Part shown: positions 19,901 to 28,441 of the stretch, in pieces | Layout of the letters: every line of letters starts with the position of its first letter | How positions within the stretch are numbered: the first letter of the stretch is position 1 | Assembly (NCBI GenBank): GCA_002898795.1 | Contig: BEIG01000008.1 | Location: forward strand, 1 to 51,531 | Direction: 5' to 3' | Length of the DNA stretch: 51,531 nt | From: a bacterium HR30 | GTDB taxonomy: Bacteria; Desulfobacterota; Binatia; HRBIN30 | The notes under the pieces: model-generated | What the model was told of the DNA's origin: nothing | Databases searched by the model: none | Seen by the model: the letters and a program-made list of their open reading frames with translations, nothing else | Translations under genes and position numbers: made by a program

Positions 19901-20084
19901 TGCCTCGATCGTCGTCGAGAGCCGATCCGATGGAGCTAACTCGTCCGAGGACGATCGCTTCCGAACTTTCTACCAGCACCTCGTCGCTCATCGGTACGAA
20001 CGTGGTCCCTTCGCTCGTCGAGGCGACGATTGTGAACATCAGGGTGAGCAAGCAGGCTAAGAACAAGGGCAACTTGAGAATCAT
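16905..20084 (-). CDS. Secreted metzincin protease on a Thr-Pro stalk with dockerin-like repeats
   Basis: A 1059-residue exported protein. A signal peptide (1-25) precedes a beta-rich domain (about 30-150: [22 protein letters not shown]). A matrixin-type metalloprotease follows, with the zinc motif [11 protein letters not shown] at 372-382 and a candidate Met-turn ATMYF soon after. Residues ~427-755 are a Thr/Pro/Ser stalk. The C-terminus has a carboxypeptidase-regulatory-like sandwich ([17 protein letters not shown]), paired dockerin-like calcium loops (about 815-865, with [13 protein letters not shown]), a further DVNGS loop near 930, and a final beta domain with YDPKLL resembling a cohesin-type sandwich. 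There is no sorting tail. The same back end occurs in the NHL protein upstream on this strand. The protease probably acts outside the cell; substrate unknown. Confidence 0.87.
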   Translation of the reverse strand: MILKLPLFLACLLTLMFTIVASTSEGTTFVPMSDEVLVESSEAIVLGRVSSIGSALDDDRGIFTRIEIEVYEVLKGVLPHPNLVVELPGGQVGDRFEWIFGLPQFFLHEEVVLFLVRNGQGNWQPNALGWGKFGIRRHSDGESIVVRELGQGTVLLNPGGGFASPAPYEENLQTFVERIRRTVGSGAATSAQLPDSTPLSESEDTLYEYRAAFTLLGSPPARWHEADSGTPVSYVSTTDAGLGVAASMQAVSDALAAWSSVSGAGLVLSYGGLISPTPTPAPGFPTPTPLGYGGCAFNRIIFDDPRGEIADPSGCSGTLGIGGYCASYANQKTINGTTFVAITAGKIVLNDGWSTQCPSFWTPCLVAEVLTHEVGHSIGLGHSSENASEPNFTLKDATMYFRAHNDGRCAQIRADDIAAMQFVYPYAGPSFTPTDTRTPTATPTITPTATWTNTSLPTSTPTASPTRTFTLTTTPTRTPSPTYTMTPTRTFTPSRTPTPTRTETPTATPSRTATPSSTPSFTATPSATATYTLTPTTSPTATQTATPSITATPADTPTVTPTLPPSHTPTITLTPTQTLSPVPSPTASATATPSLTATPSLTLTPTSTATRTSTRTPTATWTSTPSRSPSPTQTFTRTHTASPTPTHTPLPSFTPTASPTPSSSPTRTPTPSFSPTPSGTFTRTPTATVSFTATRTATPSFTATRSPTATPPPSPTASPTATQTGTWTHTPSPSSTPSSTGTASFTPSPTRTPVPTTSVFGSVRHYASQQPVVGVHLRLLNPPTEVTTDASGNFALTSVPMGTVQIEPSFSLVPSSPVVTASDAVVILQYLVGMQPLDAAELLAADVNGSSEVTAADAALVLQYVVGAISAFPAAIHCGSPWVFVPVPEPVPNQQIIPPQPSANPCVAGAIAYAPLTQAAAGQNFAALLLGDVNGSWQASSALNRHISTAFHVRSAVLVRRGHRLVYRVSYEINPSQPFTAFEATVRYDPKLLRSVRARFRANNRSARLLAQHASEGRLRVAVASAQELAGPVTLWIEATGSSPSVPRRALRLESIHAE
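17815..18805 (-). repeat. Thr-Pro stalk-coding repeat (metzincin protein)
   Basis: About 330 codons alternate Thr with Pro, Ser, Ala or Arg (TPTxTPS style). At DNA level this is a degenerate six-base periodicity (on the plus strand GTN GGN units), long enough to create open frames in other frames. Repeats of this kind are prone to slippage, so copy number may differ among strains. Confidence 0.85.
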
Positions 20085-20189
20085 GAGACGCTACATCGAA
20101 TTCGGGTTCCACCACTTGTTTTTTGCCAGAGGGAAGGGCCAGCTCACAAGCAAGAAATTTTCGGCCCGGCTCAGGTGGCGCCGTGACCG

Positions 20190-23100
20190 CTACTCGACGA
20201 TCGCGCTGACAATCCGAATCCAGGGGGCACGAGGTGCTGTGCTGCCGTCGAACACGAGCCAGGCAACGACTTCGTTTCCGCCCTGGGCTTGCGTACGGGC
20301 CAAAGCAATACCGAGCGAATCGGCATGGACAACGTAGGCGGCGAGAGATTTGTCGCTGTTCGTAGGCAGTGAGACACGTGGCGGTTCGAGTCGCCGGCTA
20401 TCGAACCACACACGGATCGTCGCCGCATTCCACGAACCTTGCGAACTAACCGTGATCGGCACACGCCACCCACCGCGTTTACGGGTCGGTTTCCCCACGC
20501 GGACGAGTGCTCGATCGGGTGTCCTGGTACCTATGTGCCTCGAGCGCGCGACCATTGTCGAGCTTGCAGTATCGAAGCTGCCGTTGCAGTCACCGACGAT
20601 CCCAGCCAAAAAGTCGATGCCGGTTACGTCACTCCTTGCATCGGCGAGCGATACTTGTAGCACCGGATTGCACTGGCCCGTTCGAGCTGGCGTTGGCGTG
20701 GCGATCGGAGGTAGAGCCCCATTCGGTTGAACTGCCCAGGAACCGATGCAGGAGTTGGGGTCGGACGCGCCAACTACATACCTCAAGATGGCTGCAGCGT
20801 CCCCCGCAGTAAGGTCCCCGCTTCCGTTTGCGTCGCACAGGACTTGTTGCATCGGGGTCAACTGTGAAACACCGGTCATGGCCCGTAACACGACCACGGC
20901 GTCGGCGGCAGTGACGATCGCAGTGTTGCCGCTCATTCTTGGAATCAGACCTTGGGCTTCTTCCGGCAGTGGGACAACGCTGACCTCACCGGGAGGAACG
21001 TCTTGGATGTTGTAGATCCCATCCGTGCCCGTGGTCCCACTCCGAGTGACCCCATTGCTATCGGCGCGCACCGGCACGTTGGGAAGAGGGCGATCGGGCG
21101 CAAAATAAGCGACTGCTCCACTCAACCGAATTGCCGCAAGCGTGGGGGTGGGCGACGGGGAGGGGCTTAGGGTTCGTGTTGCTGTGCCGGTAGCAGATGG
21201 GGTGCGCGTGGACGTACTTGTCACCGTTGCCGTCGCCGTACGGCTGGGGGTGAGTGAGGATGTGGGGGAAGAAGATGGTGTTGGCGTGCGCGTCGGCGTC
21301 AGAGTGGGCGTGCTGGAGCTGGTCGGGGTTGCGGAGGGGGTGCGTGTAGGCGTCCAGGTAAAGGTGGGTGTCGGGGTCGCGGTGACGGTGAAGGTACGCG
21401 TCGCGGTAGCGGTTGGTGTGGAAGTGCGTGAAGGGGTGTAAGTGCGTGTCGCCGTGGGGGTCATGGTTGCGGTGGAACTGGGTGTGGCAGTTCGCGTGGG
21501 CGACAGGGTTGGAGTGGGCGTTTGCGTCGGGGTTCGTGATGGCGTCCACGTCAGGGTAGGCGATGGTGTGTTGGTCGGGGTGCGCGTGGCGGTGTGTGTC
21601 GGAGTGTTGGATGGAGTGAAGGTCGGTGTGCGAGTTGGAGTGTCGGTGGGGGTGGACGTGGAAGTGCGCGTGAATGTGGGCGTGAAGGTAAGCGTAAAGG
21701 TTGCGGTGTGTGTTGGCGTGAAGGTTTGGGTTGGGGTTGGTGAGAAGGTTCGAGTTGGCGTGTAAGTTGGTGTCGCGGTTGGCGTCGCCGTCGGGGTTGG
21801 CGTTCGAGTGTTGGTCGGTGTGAAACTATTGGTCGGGGTAAACGTTTGGGTTGGCGTGCGGGAGGGGGTGAACGTCGGTGTCCAGGTTGGCGTCGGTGTG
21901 TGTGTTGGTGTGAACGTGGGCGTAGGTGTCAGGGTCGGAGTCGGGGTCCGCGTTGGAGTCGGAGAATTCGTAGGAGTGAAAGTCGCGGTCGGAGTGTAAC
22001 TCGACGTCGGAGTGAAGCTTGGCGTTGCCGTCGGTGTCGCGGTGAAGGTGGCTGTAGCTGTAGCGGTAGCCTTCGGCGTGGCTGTGGCCGTTGCCGTTGC
22101 CGTGAAAGTTCGGGTGGGCGTGGCACTTGCCGTGAACGTTGCGGTGCGAGTGGGCGTAATCGTCGGCGTCAGTGTCAGAGTTGCCGTTGGTGGCGGCGGG
22201 ACAAGTTCCAAACTGACCGCGCGGACTCTGGCTGCTTCGGGAACCGAAAGAAACAGGTGTCCGTCGCCATCGATGGTGAGTCCCATGACTCGACTGATCC
22301 CGGCGGCCAAGGCGCTGCCCCCGTCTCCCGAGTCGAGGCTCGCGCCCGTGCCGGCCACGGTTGTGATGATCCCTGTGGCCATGTCCACCCGCCGAATCCG
22401 GTAGTTGCCGGCGTCGGCAATGAACAAGTTCCCGAAGCGGTCAAAGGCAATGCGCAGGGGCCCCGAAAGCTGTGCTTGTGTGGCCGGTCCGCCATCACCC
22501 GTGAAACCTGCCCAACCCGTGCCGGCAACCCGCTCGAGGAGGCCCGCACGGATACGCCGCACCACATTGTTGCCCCGGTCGACGAAGTACACGTTACCGT
22601 CGGGTCCAATGGCAACGTCGCTGGGCGAACCCAAGGGTGACTGATCAGCCACAGCTCCGTCGGGCGGATTGCCCCAACTGCCATTTCCCGCGATCGTCGT
22701 GATGATTCCGGCTTCGACCTTACGGATGCGGTTGTTTTGAAAGTCGGCGATGTAGAGAACACTGCCATCAGGGGAAACGGCAACCGCATACGGGTTGGCC
22801 AGTGTGGCTCGAGTTGCCGGGATGTTGTCGCCATTGTAGCCGAACCCACCCGTGCCGGCGATGGTGGAGATCGTACCGGTGGCAGCGTCGAGTTTTCGCA
22901 CGCGATGGCCGCCTAGCTCCACGATGTAAAGGTTGCTGCGTTCATCGCTGTCGACATCGAAAGGATTCGTGAGCTGCGCAGCCACCCCAAGTCCCCCATC
23001 GCCACAGGAGGAGCCCGAGTCGCACGGTGTGCCGTCGCCCGCAACGGTGGTGATCGTACCGGTGAGAGAACTTACCACCCGCAGGCGGTGGTTCGCGCTA

Positions 23101-24401
23101 TCCGCGATGTAAAGCTCGATGCCATTGGCGGCGGCAAGGGGTCGAACCAAGAGCCCGATTGGACCCACCAGGGCATTTTCCGCCGCACCGCCGTCGCCCA
23201 CGCCACCGCCGACGAAAGGAGCAACCGTGCCGGAAGCTAGAATCGCCCGAGCCCGGTTTTCCACATGGGGTGGCTGGGTTACGTACTGACCCACATAAAT
23301 TGAGCCTTTCACCCAGTCTGCCACGAGGCCGGTGAGCATGGCGAAGCTCGTTTCTGTGGCGAGCTGGCCGTCTGGAGATGGGGAACGCACACCGGTTCCC
23401 GCAACGGTTTTGATGATCGATTGCGGTGTAACCACGCCGGCAGTGGCGTCGATGCGGCGTACGCGGTTGTTGCCCACGTCGGTGAAATACAAATTACCCG
23501 CCCAGTCGAACGCCAACCGCCCTGGATTGAAAATCCGGGCGCTAGCGGCCGGGCCGTTGTCTCCGCTGAACCCCTGCACGCCATCTCCCGCTATGGTCGT
23601 GATGATCCCTTGAGAGTCAACACGGCGAATGCGGGAATTCCCATAATCGGCAATGAAGACATTCCCGAAACCATCGAGCGCTACGTGCCACGGGTTAGCT
23701 AGCTTTGCTTGAGTTGCCGGACCGTTGTCACCGCCGAACCCCCACGCACCGGTGCCGGCAAAGGTGGTAATGATTCCGTCGGGTCCGATCTTCCGAATCC
23801 GATTGCCGTCTCCTTCAGCCACGTACAGGTTGCCTGCAGAGTCGAAAGCAACACCCCGAGGACCATTGATGCTCGCTTTGGTAGCAGGTCCACCATCGCC
23901 GCTACTGAACGGCCGGCCATCACCGACGGCGGTGACGATGGTTCCGTCGCGCGAGATTTTCCGGACGCGGTGGTTCAGCGTGTCCGCGACAAACACCGCC
24001 CCGTCGGCCCCGCAGGTGACATCGGTGGGGAAGTTCAGTTGGGCAGCGACAGCCGGCCCGCCGTCGCCGGAAAACCCACGTATTCCAGTACCTGCAACTG
24101 TGTCAATAACCAGCGATTCCAGGTCAACTTTGCGAATGCGATGATTCAGACCGTCGGCGATAAACAGCGTGCGGCCGCACAAGGCCATTCCCCGTGGATC
24201 GACAATGCCGTTGATGGCCAAGCTGCCGTCGCCGACCCCGCCCCCGACCACGGTATCGATTCCGCCCTGAGGTGGAAGGTCGAAAGCCAAACTCGAAGAG
24301 GCAAAAATCAGCCTGGCGAGAACCATCGCTACCAACCCGGTTGCACGGATACGCTCGGGCGCAAAGCGGAAGCGCGGCGGTCGTCGAAAGGAAGTTCTCA
24401 T
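20190..24401 (-). CDS. Secreted NHL-repeat propeller protein on a Thr-Pro stalk
   Basis: About 1403 residues from ATG 24401 (modest AAGG ribosome site); an upstream in-frame ATG at 24419 would add six residues. After a signal region ending at SLAF come roughly ten NHL-type repeats (to about residue 720), with recurring NPxxVAxDxxGNLFIAD, NxRIRRVD and [10 protein letters not shown] elements, interspersed with GFSGDGGPA. Such arrays fold as beta-propellers used for binding. A Thr-Pro stalk of about 350 residues follows, then a regulatory-like sandwich ([16 protein letters not shown]), dockerin-like loops ([18 protein letters not shown]) and a terminal beta domain like that of the metzincin protein. 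There is no sorting tail. The two adjacent genes, both on the minus strand, look like one back-end scaffold with different heads. Confidence 0.87.
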   Translation of the reverse strand: MRTSFRRPPRFRFAPERIRATGLVAMVLARLIFASSSLAFDLPPQGGIDTVVGGGVGDGSLAINGIVDPRGMALCGRTLFIADGLNHRIRKVDLESLVIDTVAGTGIRGFSGDGGPAVAAQLNFPTDVTCGADGAVFVADTLNHRVRKISRDGTIVTAVGDGRPFSSGDGGPATKASINGPRGVAFDSAGNLYVAEGDGNRIRKIGPDGIITTFAGTGAWGFGGDNGPATQAKLANPWHVALDGFGNVFIADYGNSRIRRVDSQGIITTIAGDGVQGFSGDNGPAASARIFNPGRLAFDWAGNLYFTDVGNNRVRRIDATAGVVTPQSIIKTVAGTGVRSPSPDGQLATETSFAMLTGLVADWVKGSIYVGQYVTQPPHVENRARAILASGTVAPFVGGGVGDGGAAENALVGPIGLLVRPLAAANGIELYIADSANHRLRVVSSLTGTITTVAGDGTPCDSGSSCGDGGLGVAAQLTNPFDVDSDERSNLYIVELGGHRVRKLDAATGTISTIAGTGGFGYNGDNIPATRATLANPYAVAVSPDGSVLYIADFQNNRIRKVEAGIITTIAGNGSWGNPPDGAVADQSPLGSPSDVAIGPDGNVYFVDRGNNVVRRIRAGLLERVAGTGWAGFTGDGGPATQAQLSGPLRIAFDRFGNLFIADAGNYRIRRVDMATGIITTVAGTGASLDSGDGGSALAAGISRVMGLTIDGDGHLFLSVPEAARVRAVSLELVPPPPTATLTLTPTITPTRTATFTASATPTRTFTATATATATPKATATATATFTATPTATPSFTPTSSYTPTATFTPTNSPTPTRTPTPTLTPTPTFTPTHTPTPTWTPTFTPSRTPTQTFTPTNSFTPTNTRTPTPTATPTATPTYTPTRTFSPTPTQTFTPTHTATFTLTFTPTFTRTSTSTPTDTPTRTPTFTPSNTPTHTATRTPTNTPSPTLTWTPSRTPTQTPTPTLSPTRTATPSSTATMTPTATRTYTPSRTSTPTATATRTFTVTATPTPTFTWTPTRTPSATPTSSSTPTLTPTRTPTPSSSPTSSLTPSRTATATVTSTSTRTPSATGTATRTLSPSPSPTPTLAAIRLSGAVAYFAPDRPLPNVPVRADSNGVTRSGTTGTDGIYNIQDVPPGEVSVVPLPEEAQGLIPRMSGNTAIVTAADAVVVLRAMTGVSQLTPMQQVLCDANGSGDLTAGDAAAILRYVVGASDPNSCIGSWAVQPNGALPPIATPTPARTGQCNPVLQVSLADARSDVTGIDFLAGIVGDCNGSFDTASSTMVARSRHIGTRTPDRALVRVGKPTRKRGGWRVPITVSSQGSWNAATIRVWFDSRRLEPPRVSLPTNSDKSLAAYVVHADSLGIALARTQAQGGNEVVAWLVFDGSTAPRAPWIRIVSAIVE
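21145..22200 (-). repeat. Thr-Pro stalk-coding repeat (NHL protein)
   Basis: About 350 codons of TPT/TFT/TAT units with the same six-base periodicity as the stalk downstream. It sits between the NHL propeller and the dockerin-like back end. Frames on the opposite strand and in the other minus frame stay open across it and should not be annotated as genes. Confidence 0.85.
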
Positions 24402-25504
24402 ATCAGGACCTTGGGTCATTCCGCTTGCCCATCACATCTTCCGTAAGTGCTGAAATTTTCTCGCGGGTCCCTCGCCGAACCGGGGCGCAGGTAACCCGCT
24501 GCGCCAAATCCGTGCCAGACGAGGCTACCCGCCTCGATAAGGCAAACGAGCACAGTGTGCCTACGATCAGCCGCAGTTTGCCGGCGAAAAAATGCCACCA
24601 TGGTTACGTTGACCGCCGCCCGCACCGACTGTGTACGTCGGCCCCTGCACTGCAAAAGCTAGGGCTTTGACCCCTTGCACATCCAACAACCGCCTCTACC
24701 GCCATCCATTGCCTCGGGTTACGGGCCCAGGGAGCTTGCGGGTTCACAATACATCTCGCAAATCAGCAGGCAAATCAACCAAGAAAATTTGTTGGTTCTT
24801 TGCTGGTGCCAACCGATCCGCCACCGAGTTCGAAGTTTTCAGATGAGCGAAGAAGTGCAGGCACCGAAGCAATGGCCGAAGGGACAGTTTGTGACGCTGT
24901 TCCCTTTGGTCAGGACCATTTTCAGGTAGCGAGCGAGACGCCTGGTTTCGCCGGGAGCGGTTCGGGGCGGCCAGATCAGTGCCCGTAAGGAAAACGCGTG
25001 TGCGAGTGGGCGTGAAAAGCTTTGGACGTGTTGACCTGCACTGGAGGGGGTAGGCGATCCCAACCATGGTCATGCCTGGCGAAGGCGCCGAGCACCTGTC
25101 GCTTCCGAATGAAACTTCATGGACCCAGTCCCTGGTCGCCGCATAAAGAACCGAGGGGTTCGCTCTCGTCGGGGTAGGGTCCCCTATTGACTAAGAAGGA
25201 GGGTGCTGCAGGCGGGGAGACTGCATCCGGCACGGGTGTTTTCGCCGTTTCGTTGGCTTCGTGCTGCGACCTTGACCATCTAAGGTTGCGGTCGCGGTCA
25301 AGTCCGCGAAGGCCGATCTGAGACAAGGAAAAGTGGACACCTTGAAGGCACCATGGTTTGCGAACCCTTGGTGGCTCTTGCGCAAACATTTGTGGTTTGC
25401 GGTTGACATGACCTTGCGCAGCATGATACGCAGAAGTCCGCTTTTTACGGGTGCTGTTTCGTGCCTGAGGTGAGGGTGGCCTCGCAGCAAGAAGGAGTTT
25501 GCGG
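24402..25504. other. Long divergent intergenic region
   Basis: This 1.1 kb stretch separates the minus-strand NHL gene from the plus-strand stalk proteins. Several open frames of 60-110 codons cross it on both strands, but none has a convincing ribosome site, signal peptide or recognisable motif, and I do not call any of them. A 7-base inverted repeat (CTTGACC at 25271-25277 and GGTCAAG at 25296-25302) could be an operator or a weak hairpin. A promoter candidate lies at 25403-25430. No tRNA or known riboswitch pattern was recognised. It may hold a small RNA or long leader regions. Confidence 0.5.
25403..25430 (+). promoter_or_regulatory. Candidate promoter for the tail-bearing stalk proteins
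   Basis: A perfect TTGACA (25403-25408) is followed after 16 bases by GATACG (25425-25430), which keeps the central ATA of the -10 consensus. The spacing puts transcription start roughly 70 bases before the ATG at 25505. It is the best promoter-like element in the 1.1 kb gap. Confidence 0.4.
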
Positions 25505-26782
25505 ATGGTTCGAGGACAAATGAAGCGGGTGGTTGTGGCTGGACGCAGCGTTCTTGGTGGATTTAGCGCATTTGTTGCGGGGACGTTGGGGATTGTGGGG
25601 ACATCTCACGCGCAGTTTAGCCTTGCGTTTAACCAACGAGCCTCGAACGGAACAGTTTACGAAGTGCTTGTGGTGCCAAACCCACCGCTCTCTGCGGGTG
25701 CCGACGAGATGCGGATCACGACCATTGCGGGCTCTACATCTGGTGTGCAATCTTGCTCCTCGACTGGTGGAACCTCCGGCCAAAGCACCGCCGCAGTTGC
25801 TGGCGTAGACCCGAACATTGGCTCCCTGCACCCGTTTACTGCCATCCGCCGTACGAACGTGCTTCAACCGAGTAACGTTTCGTCGGTGACGTTTAGCTCA
25901 GGCGGTGCGGGCCGGCTTACCATTGGAGGCATCGATATTTGTGCGAACTCGGCTGACTGTAGTGGAGGCGATCCCGACGCTTCGATCTTCGACCTCGATG
26001 GCAACGTGGTCGCTGCTGGAACCGTTACGGGGACTTCGGTGCCAGCGGCCTGTATCGCGACGGGTGTCACCGCCCTGTGCTCATCGGGTAGCTTCACCAC
26101 CTTCGGTTTTAACTTGCCACGCGATAGTACGACCAAGGCTTGCCAGAGCCCACCGACGACAAACCGGACAGTGTGCGGAGCGCCTCCGACAGATGGTTTT
26201 ACAGTGCCTCCGGGGCACGTGATTGTTTTTATTTACAACGGAAACCTTGCGAATACCGGTTTTAGTGTCGGGGCTGCAGGTTTCGGTATTGATACGGATG
26301 GTTCCAATAACCCACAGTGCAACGCTAACTCTGTGATTACGGCTGATGGCCAGAACCCCAGTGCTCCACCTCCTCCCCCACCGACGCCGACGAATACGCC
26401 GACGTTGACCCCCACACCGACAGACACTCCCACGCTGACGCCCACGAATACGCCCACTTTGACGCCTACTCTTACGCCCACTTTGACCCCGACTCTGACC
26501 CCGACGCTGACGCCTACGCAAACCCCGACGAACACACCCACCTTGACCCCCACGCCGACCAACACTCCGACATTTACCCCGACTCAAACCCCGACGAACA
26601 CACCAACGCAGACACCGACCCGTACCTTCACGCCGACGCTGACGCCCACGGTTACCCCGTCGCCAACGCCTCCCCCCATTCCGGTGATCCCGTCACCGAT
26701 GTCGCCAGCCGGCTTGACCATGATCGGCGGACTGGCAGCGGCGCTGGTCTGGATGATGCGTCGTGCTATCCGTCGAAGCTGA
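25505..26782 (+). CDS. Surface stalk protein A with exosortase-type C-terminal sorting tail
   Basis: 425 residues from ATG 25505, with AAGGAG seven bases upstream. A signal peptide ends at HAQ (about residue 36). The head domain (about 37-280) is unrecognised; it begins with [17 protein letters not shown], contains several Cys pairs, and ends with [18 protein letters not shown] Thr-Pro stalk of about 105 residues rich in TLTPT follows. The C-terminus has a tripartite sorting tail: [12 protein letters not shown], a hydrophobic helix from LTMIGG to VWMM, and an Arg-rich end (RRAIRRS). This layout is diagnostic of exosortase-type processing, but the motif is not IPTLxxWG or PEP. It is followed 38 bases later by a paralog with the same head and tail. 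The protein is probably displayed at the surface; head function is unknown. Confidence 0.88.
   Translation: MVRGQMKRVVVAGRSVLGGFSAFVAGTLGIVGTSHAQFSLAFNQRASNGTVYEVLVVPNPPLSAGADEMRITTIAGSTSGVQSCSSTGGTSGQSTAAVAGVDPNIGSLHPFTAIRRTNVLQPSNVSSVTFSSGGAGRLTIGGIDICANSADCSGGDPDASIFDLDGNVVAAGTVTGTSVPAACIATGVTALCSSGSFTTFGFNLPRDSTTKACQSPPTTNRTVCGAPPTDGFTVPPGHVIVFIYNGNLANTGFSVGAAGFGIDTDGSNNPQCNANSVITADGQNPSAPPPPPPTPTNTPTLTPTPTDTPTLTPTNTPTLTPTLTPTLTPTLTPTLTPTQTPTNTPTLTPTPTNTPTFTPTQTPTNTPTQTPTRTFTPTLTPTVTPSPTPPPIPVIPSPMSPAGLTMIGGLAAALVWMMRRAIRRS
26364..26680 (+). repeat. Thr-Pro stalk-coding repeat (protein A)
   Basis: About 105 codons, mostly ACN CCN with Leu or Asn insertions (TLTPT and TNTPT units), preceded by a run of six Pro codons. 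The Leu-rich version is distinct from the Asp/Asn version in the tandem paralog. Confidence 0.85.
26671..26779 (+). other. C-terminal sorting signal of protein A
   Basis: Codes for [14 protein letters not shown], a hydrophobic helix of about 17 residues and a terminal Arg cluster. The order (motif, helix, basic end) is that of exosortase substrates. The expected cleavage is near or within the PSPM block, by analogy only. Confidence 0.7.
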
Positions 26783-26820
26783 GGCTTTGAAGAATAAGTA
26801 CTGTTCGGGGCTGCGAGGCT

Positions 26821-28167
26821 GTGAGGAGAACGGAAAGTTATGGGCTTTCACGGTTTCGCAGCGTCGCAGCATTGGCTGCGGTGGTGGCTTGTGCGGTCGC
26901 AGGTAGCGGCGTCGCATATGCGCAACTGAACCAAGCTTCTTCGCAACGAGCGGCTGACGGCACGGTTTACCACGTCATTATTGTCCCGCCCGGACCATTG
27001 AACGCTGGGGCTGAGGAAGTTCGTGTCACTACCTTAGCTGGTGGTGTGCAGGGGTTGATATCTTGCTCGGGGGTGGTGGGCTCACAAGCGGCTGCGGCGC
27101 GGGCACTGGTGGGTGCGGATGCTTCTGTCGGCCAAACCCTTTTTCCTTCGGCGCAGATCTCGCGTACGACCGTGTTGAATCCATCGTCCCTCACCGTTTC
27201 CTTCTCCCCAGGAGGAAGCGGCAGACTCACGTTTGGATCGGGTCCGACCGGGTTGCAAATCTGCCGGAATCCGGCGGATTGTACCGGTCCGGAATCGGTG
27301 GTGAGCCTTGTACCATTGAGCACTGCCGATTCCAGTGTACCGAAGGCATGTGTGCGCTCGAACGTCGGTGCGGGGTGCACAAGCTCCACGGTGACGACGT
27401 ATGGTTTCGGCTTGGATACGAACAATGACGGAACATGTGATTTTGCACCGACGACCGACACGAACATCTGTGCGTCTGCGCCGGCGGATGGTTTTAGTTT
27501 GCCTGCGGGTCGTGCCATCGTGTTCGTGTACGACAGCGGATTGACGAATACAGGCTTTACCATCGGTGCTGCAGGTTTTGGCATCGACACCAATGGCACA
27601 AATGATCCGCAGTGCAGCGCGGGTACCGTCGTGAGCGCAGATGGTCAGAGCCAAAGCGCCCCGCCCCCTCCACCGCCGACCTTCACTCCGACGAACACAC
27701 CCACCGACACCCCAACGCCAACCAACACGCCCACCGAAACTCCAACGGAAACCCCCACATCTACCCCGACGCCAACCCCCACCGACACGCCAACGGCGAC
27801 GCCCACGGACACGCCTACGCATACGCCGACGGACACACCGACCAGCACCCCCACCAACACTCCGACGAACACTCCCACGAACACACCGACTCACACGCCA
27901 ACGCACACACCAACGCCTACCCCAACCGACACTCCCACCCCGACCCCCACGTTTACGCCGACCCATACGATGACCCCGACGCCGACCCCGACTCCGACCC
28001 CAACCCCCACACGCACGCGTACGCCTACACGGACGCCTCCGCCCATTCCGGTTGTGCCATCGCCGATGGCGCCGTCGGGCGTGATCATGATCGTGAGCCT
28101 GCTGGTTGCTCTAGCTTGGCTCGTAAGGCGATCGGCTGGGCCATCGGGTGGCCGTAGGTCACAGTAG
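26821..28167 (+). CDS. Surface stalk protein B with exosortase-type C-terminal sorting tail
   Basis: A 448-residue tandem paralog of protein A. The start is GTG 26821, as no in-frame ATG precedes the signal peptide; the ribosome site (GAGG) is close and weak. The signal peptide ends near VAYAQ (about 35). The head (about 36-275) matches protein [33 protein letters not shown], then [17 protein letters not shown] and [17 protein letters not shown]. The stalk of about 125 residues is built of TDTPT and TNTPT units. The tail is [12 protein letters not shown], a hydrophobic helix ([15 protein letters not shown]) and RR with a Ser/Gly/Arg end. Preservation of the PSPM block between otherwise diverged copies argues that it is a functional signal. 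Probably co-transcribed with protein A. Confidence 0.88.
   Translation: MRRTESYGLSRFRSVAALAAVVACAVAGSGVAYAQLNQASSQRAADGTVYHVIIVPPGPLNAGAEEVRVTTLAGGVQGLISCSGVVGSQAAAARALVGADASVGQTLFPSAQISRTTVLNPSSLTVSFSPGGSGRLTFGSGPTGLQICRNPADCTGPESVVSLVPLSTADSSVPKACVRSNVGAGCTSSTVTTYGFGLDTNNDGTCDFAPTTDTNICASAPADGFSLPAGRAIVFVYDSGLTNTGFTIGAAGFGIDTNGTNDPQCSAGTVVSADGQSQSAPPPPPPTFTPTNTPTDTPTPTNTPTETPTETPTSTPTPTPTDTPTATPTDTPTHTPTDTPTSTPTNTPTNTPTNTPTHTPTHTPTPTPTDTPTPTPTFTPTHTMTPTPTPTPTPTPTRTRTPTRTPPPIPVVPSPMAPSGVIMIVSLLVALAWLVRRSAGPSGGRRSQ
27660..28040 (+). repeat. Thr-Pro stalk-coding repeat (protein B)
   Basis: About 125 codons of TPT units with Asp, Asn, Glu or His every few residues (TDTPT, TNTPT, THTPT), preceded by a run of Pro codons. 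The six-base periodicity is strong, so slippage in copy number is plausible. Confidence 0.85.
28036..28164 (+). other. C-terminal sorting signal of protein B
   Basis: Codes for [14 protein letters not shown], a hydrophobic helix and an Arg/Ser/Gly end. It shares IPV, PSPM, the Pro two residues later, Gly and MI with the tail of protein A, giving the consensus IPVxPSPMxPxGxxMI. Confidence 0.7.
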
Positions 28168-28248
28168 CGCCTTCTTCCGACAAGGGAACTGGCCGCTTTC
28201 ATGACGCGCGCCGGGGAAATCTGACGGTCCCTCCTGCGCGTCCTTAGC

Positions 28249-28292
28249 TGCGTGAGGCTGTTGTCGGTCCAAGCTGAGGTTGCGTGAGGCTG
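28249..28292. repeat. 12-base direct repeat in the intergenic region before the cohesin-like stalk gene
   Basis: TGCGTGAGGCTG occurs at 28249-28260 and again at 28281-28292, a 32-base period (about three helical turns). It lies in the 274-base gap between protein B and the next stalk gene and could be a pair of regulator sites. The rest of the gap (28168-28441) holds no convincing gene. Confidence 0.4.
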
Positions 28293-28441
28293 CGACTTCT
28301 CTTGGCGCCAACAGATCCCGGACGGTCAGCTCTGCCCTGGTAGGCAGCGAGTAGTCAACCTGCGCCGCAGGGTGGGGCGGCGAAAAGAAAATCACTTGCG
28401 AAGGCGGGTCCGGTGAGAAACAAGGAGTGGCGTCAAGTCGC

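Noticed and set aside
21142-21765. Val/Gly-rich plus-strand open frames opposite the NHL stalk
   Set aside because: Antisense reading of ACN CCN repeats gives GVGV-type translation with no signal or motif.
24744-25073. A 109-codon minus-strand open frame in the 1.1 kb gap
   Set aside because: No ribosome site, signal peptide or motif was found.
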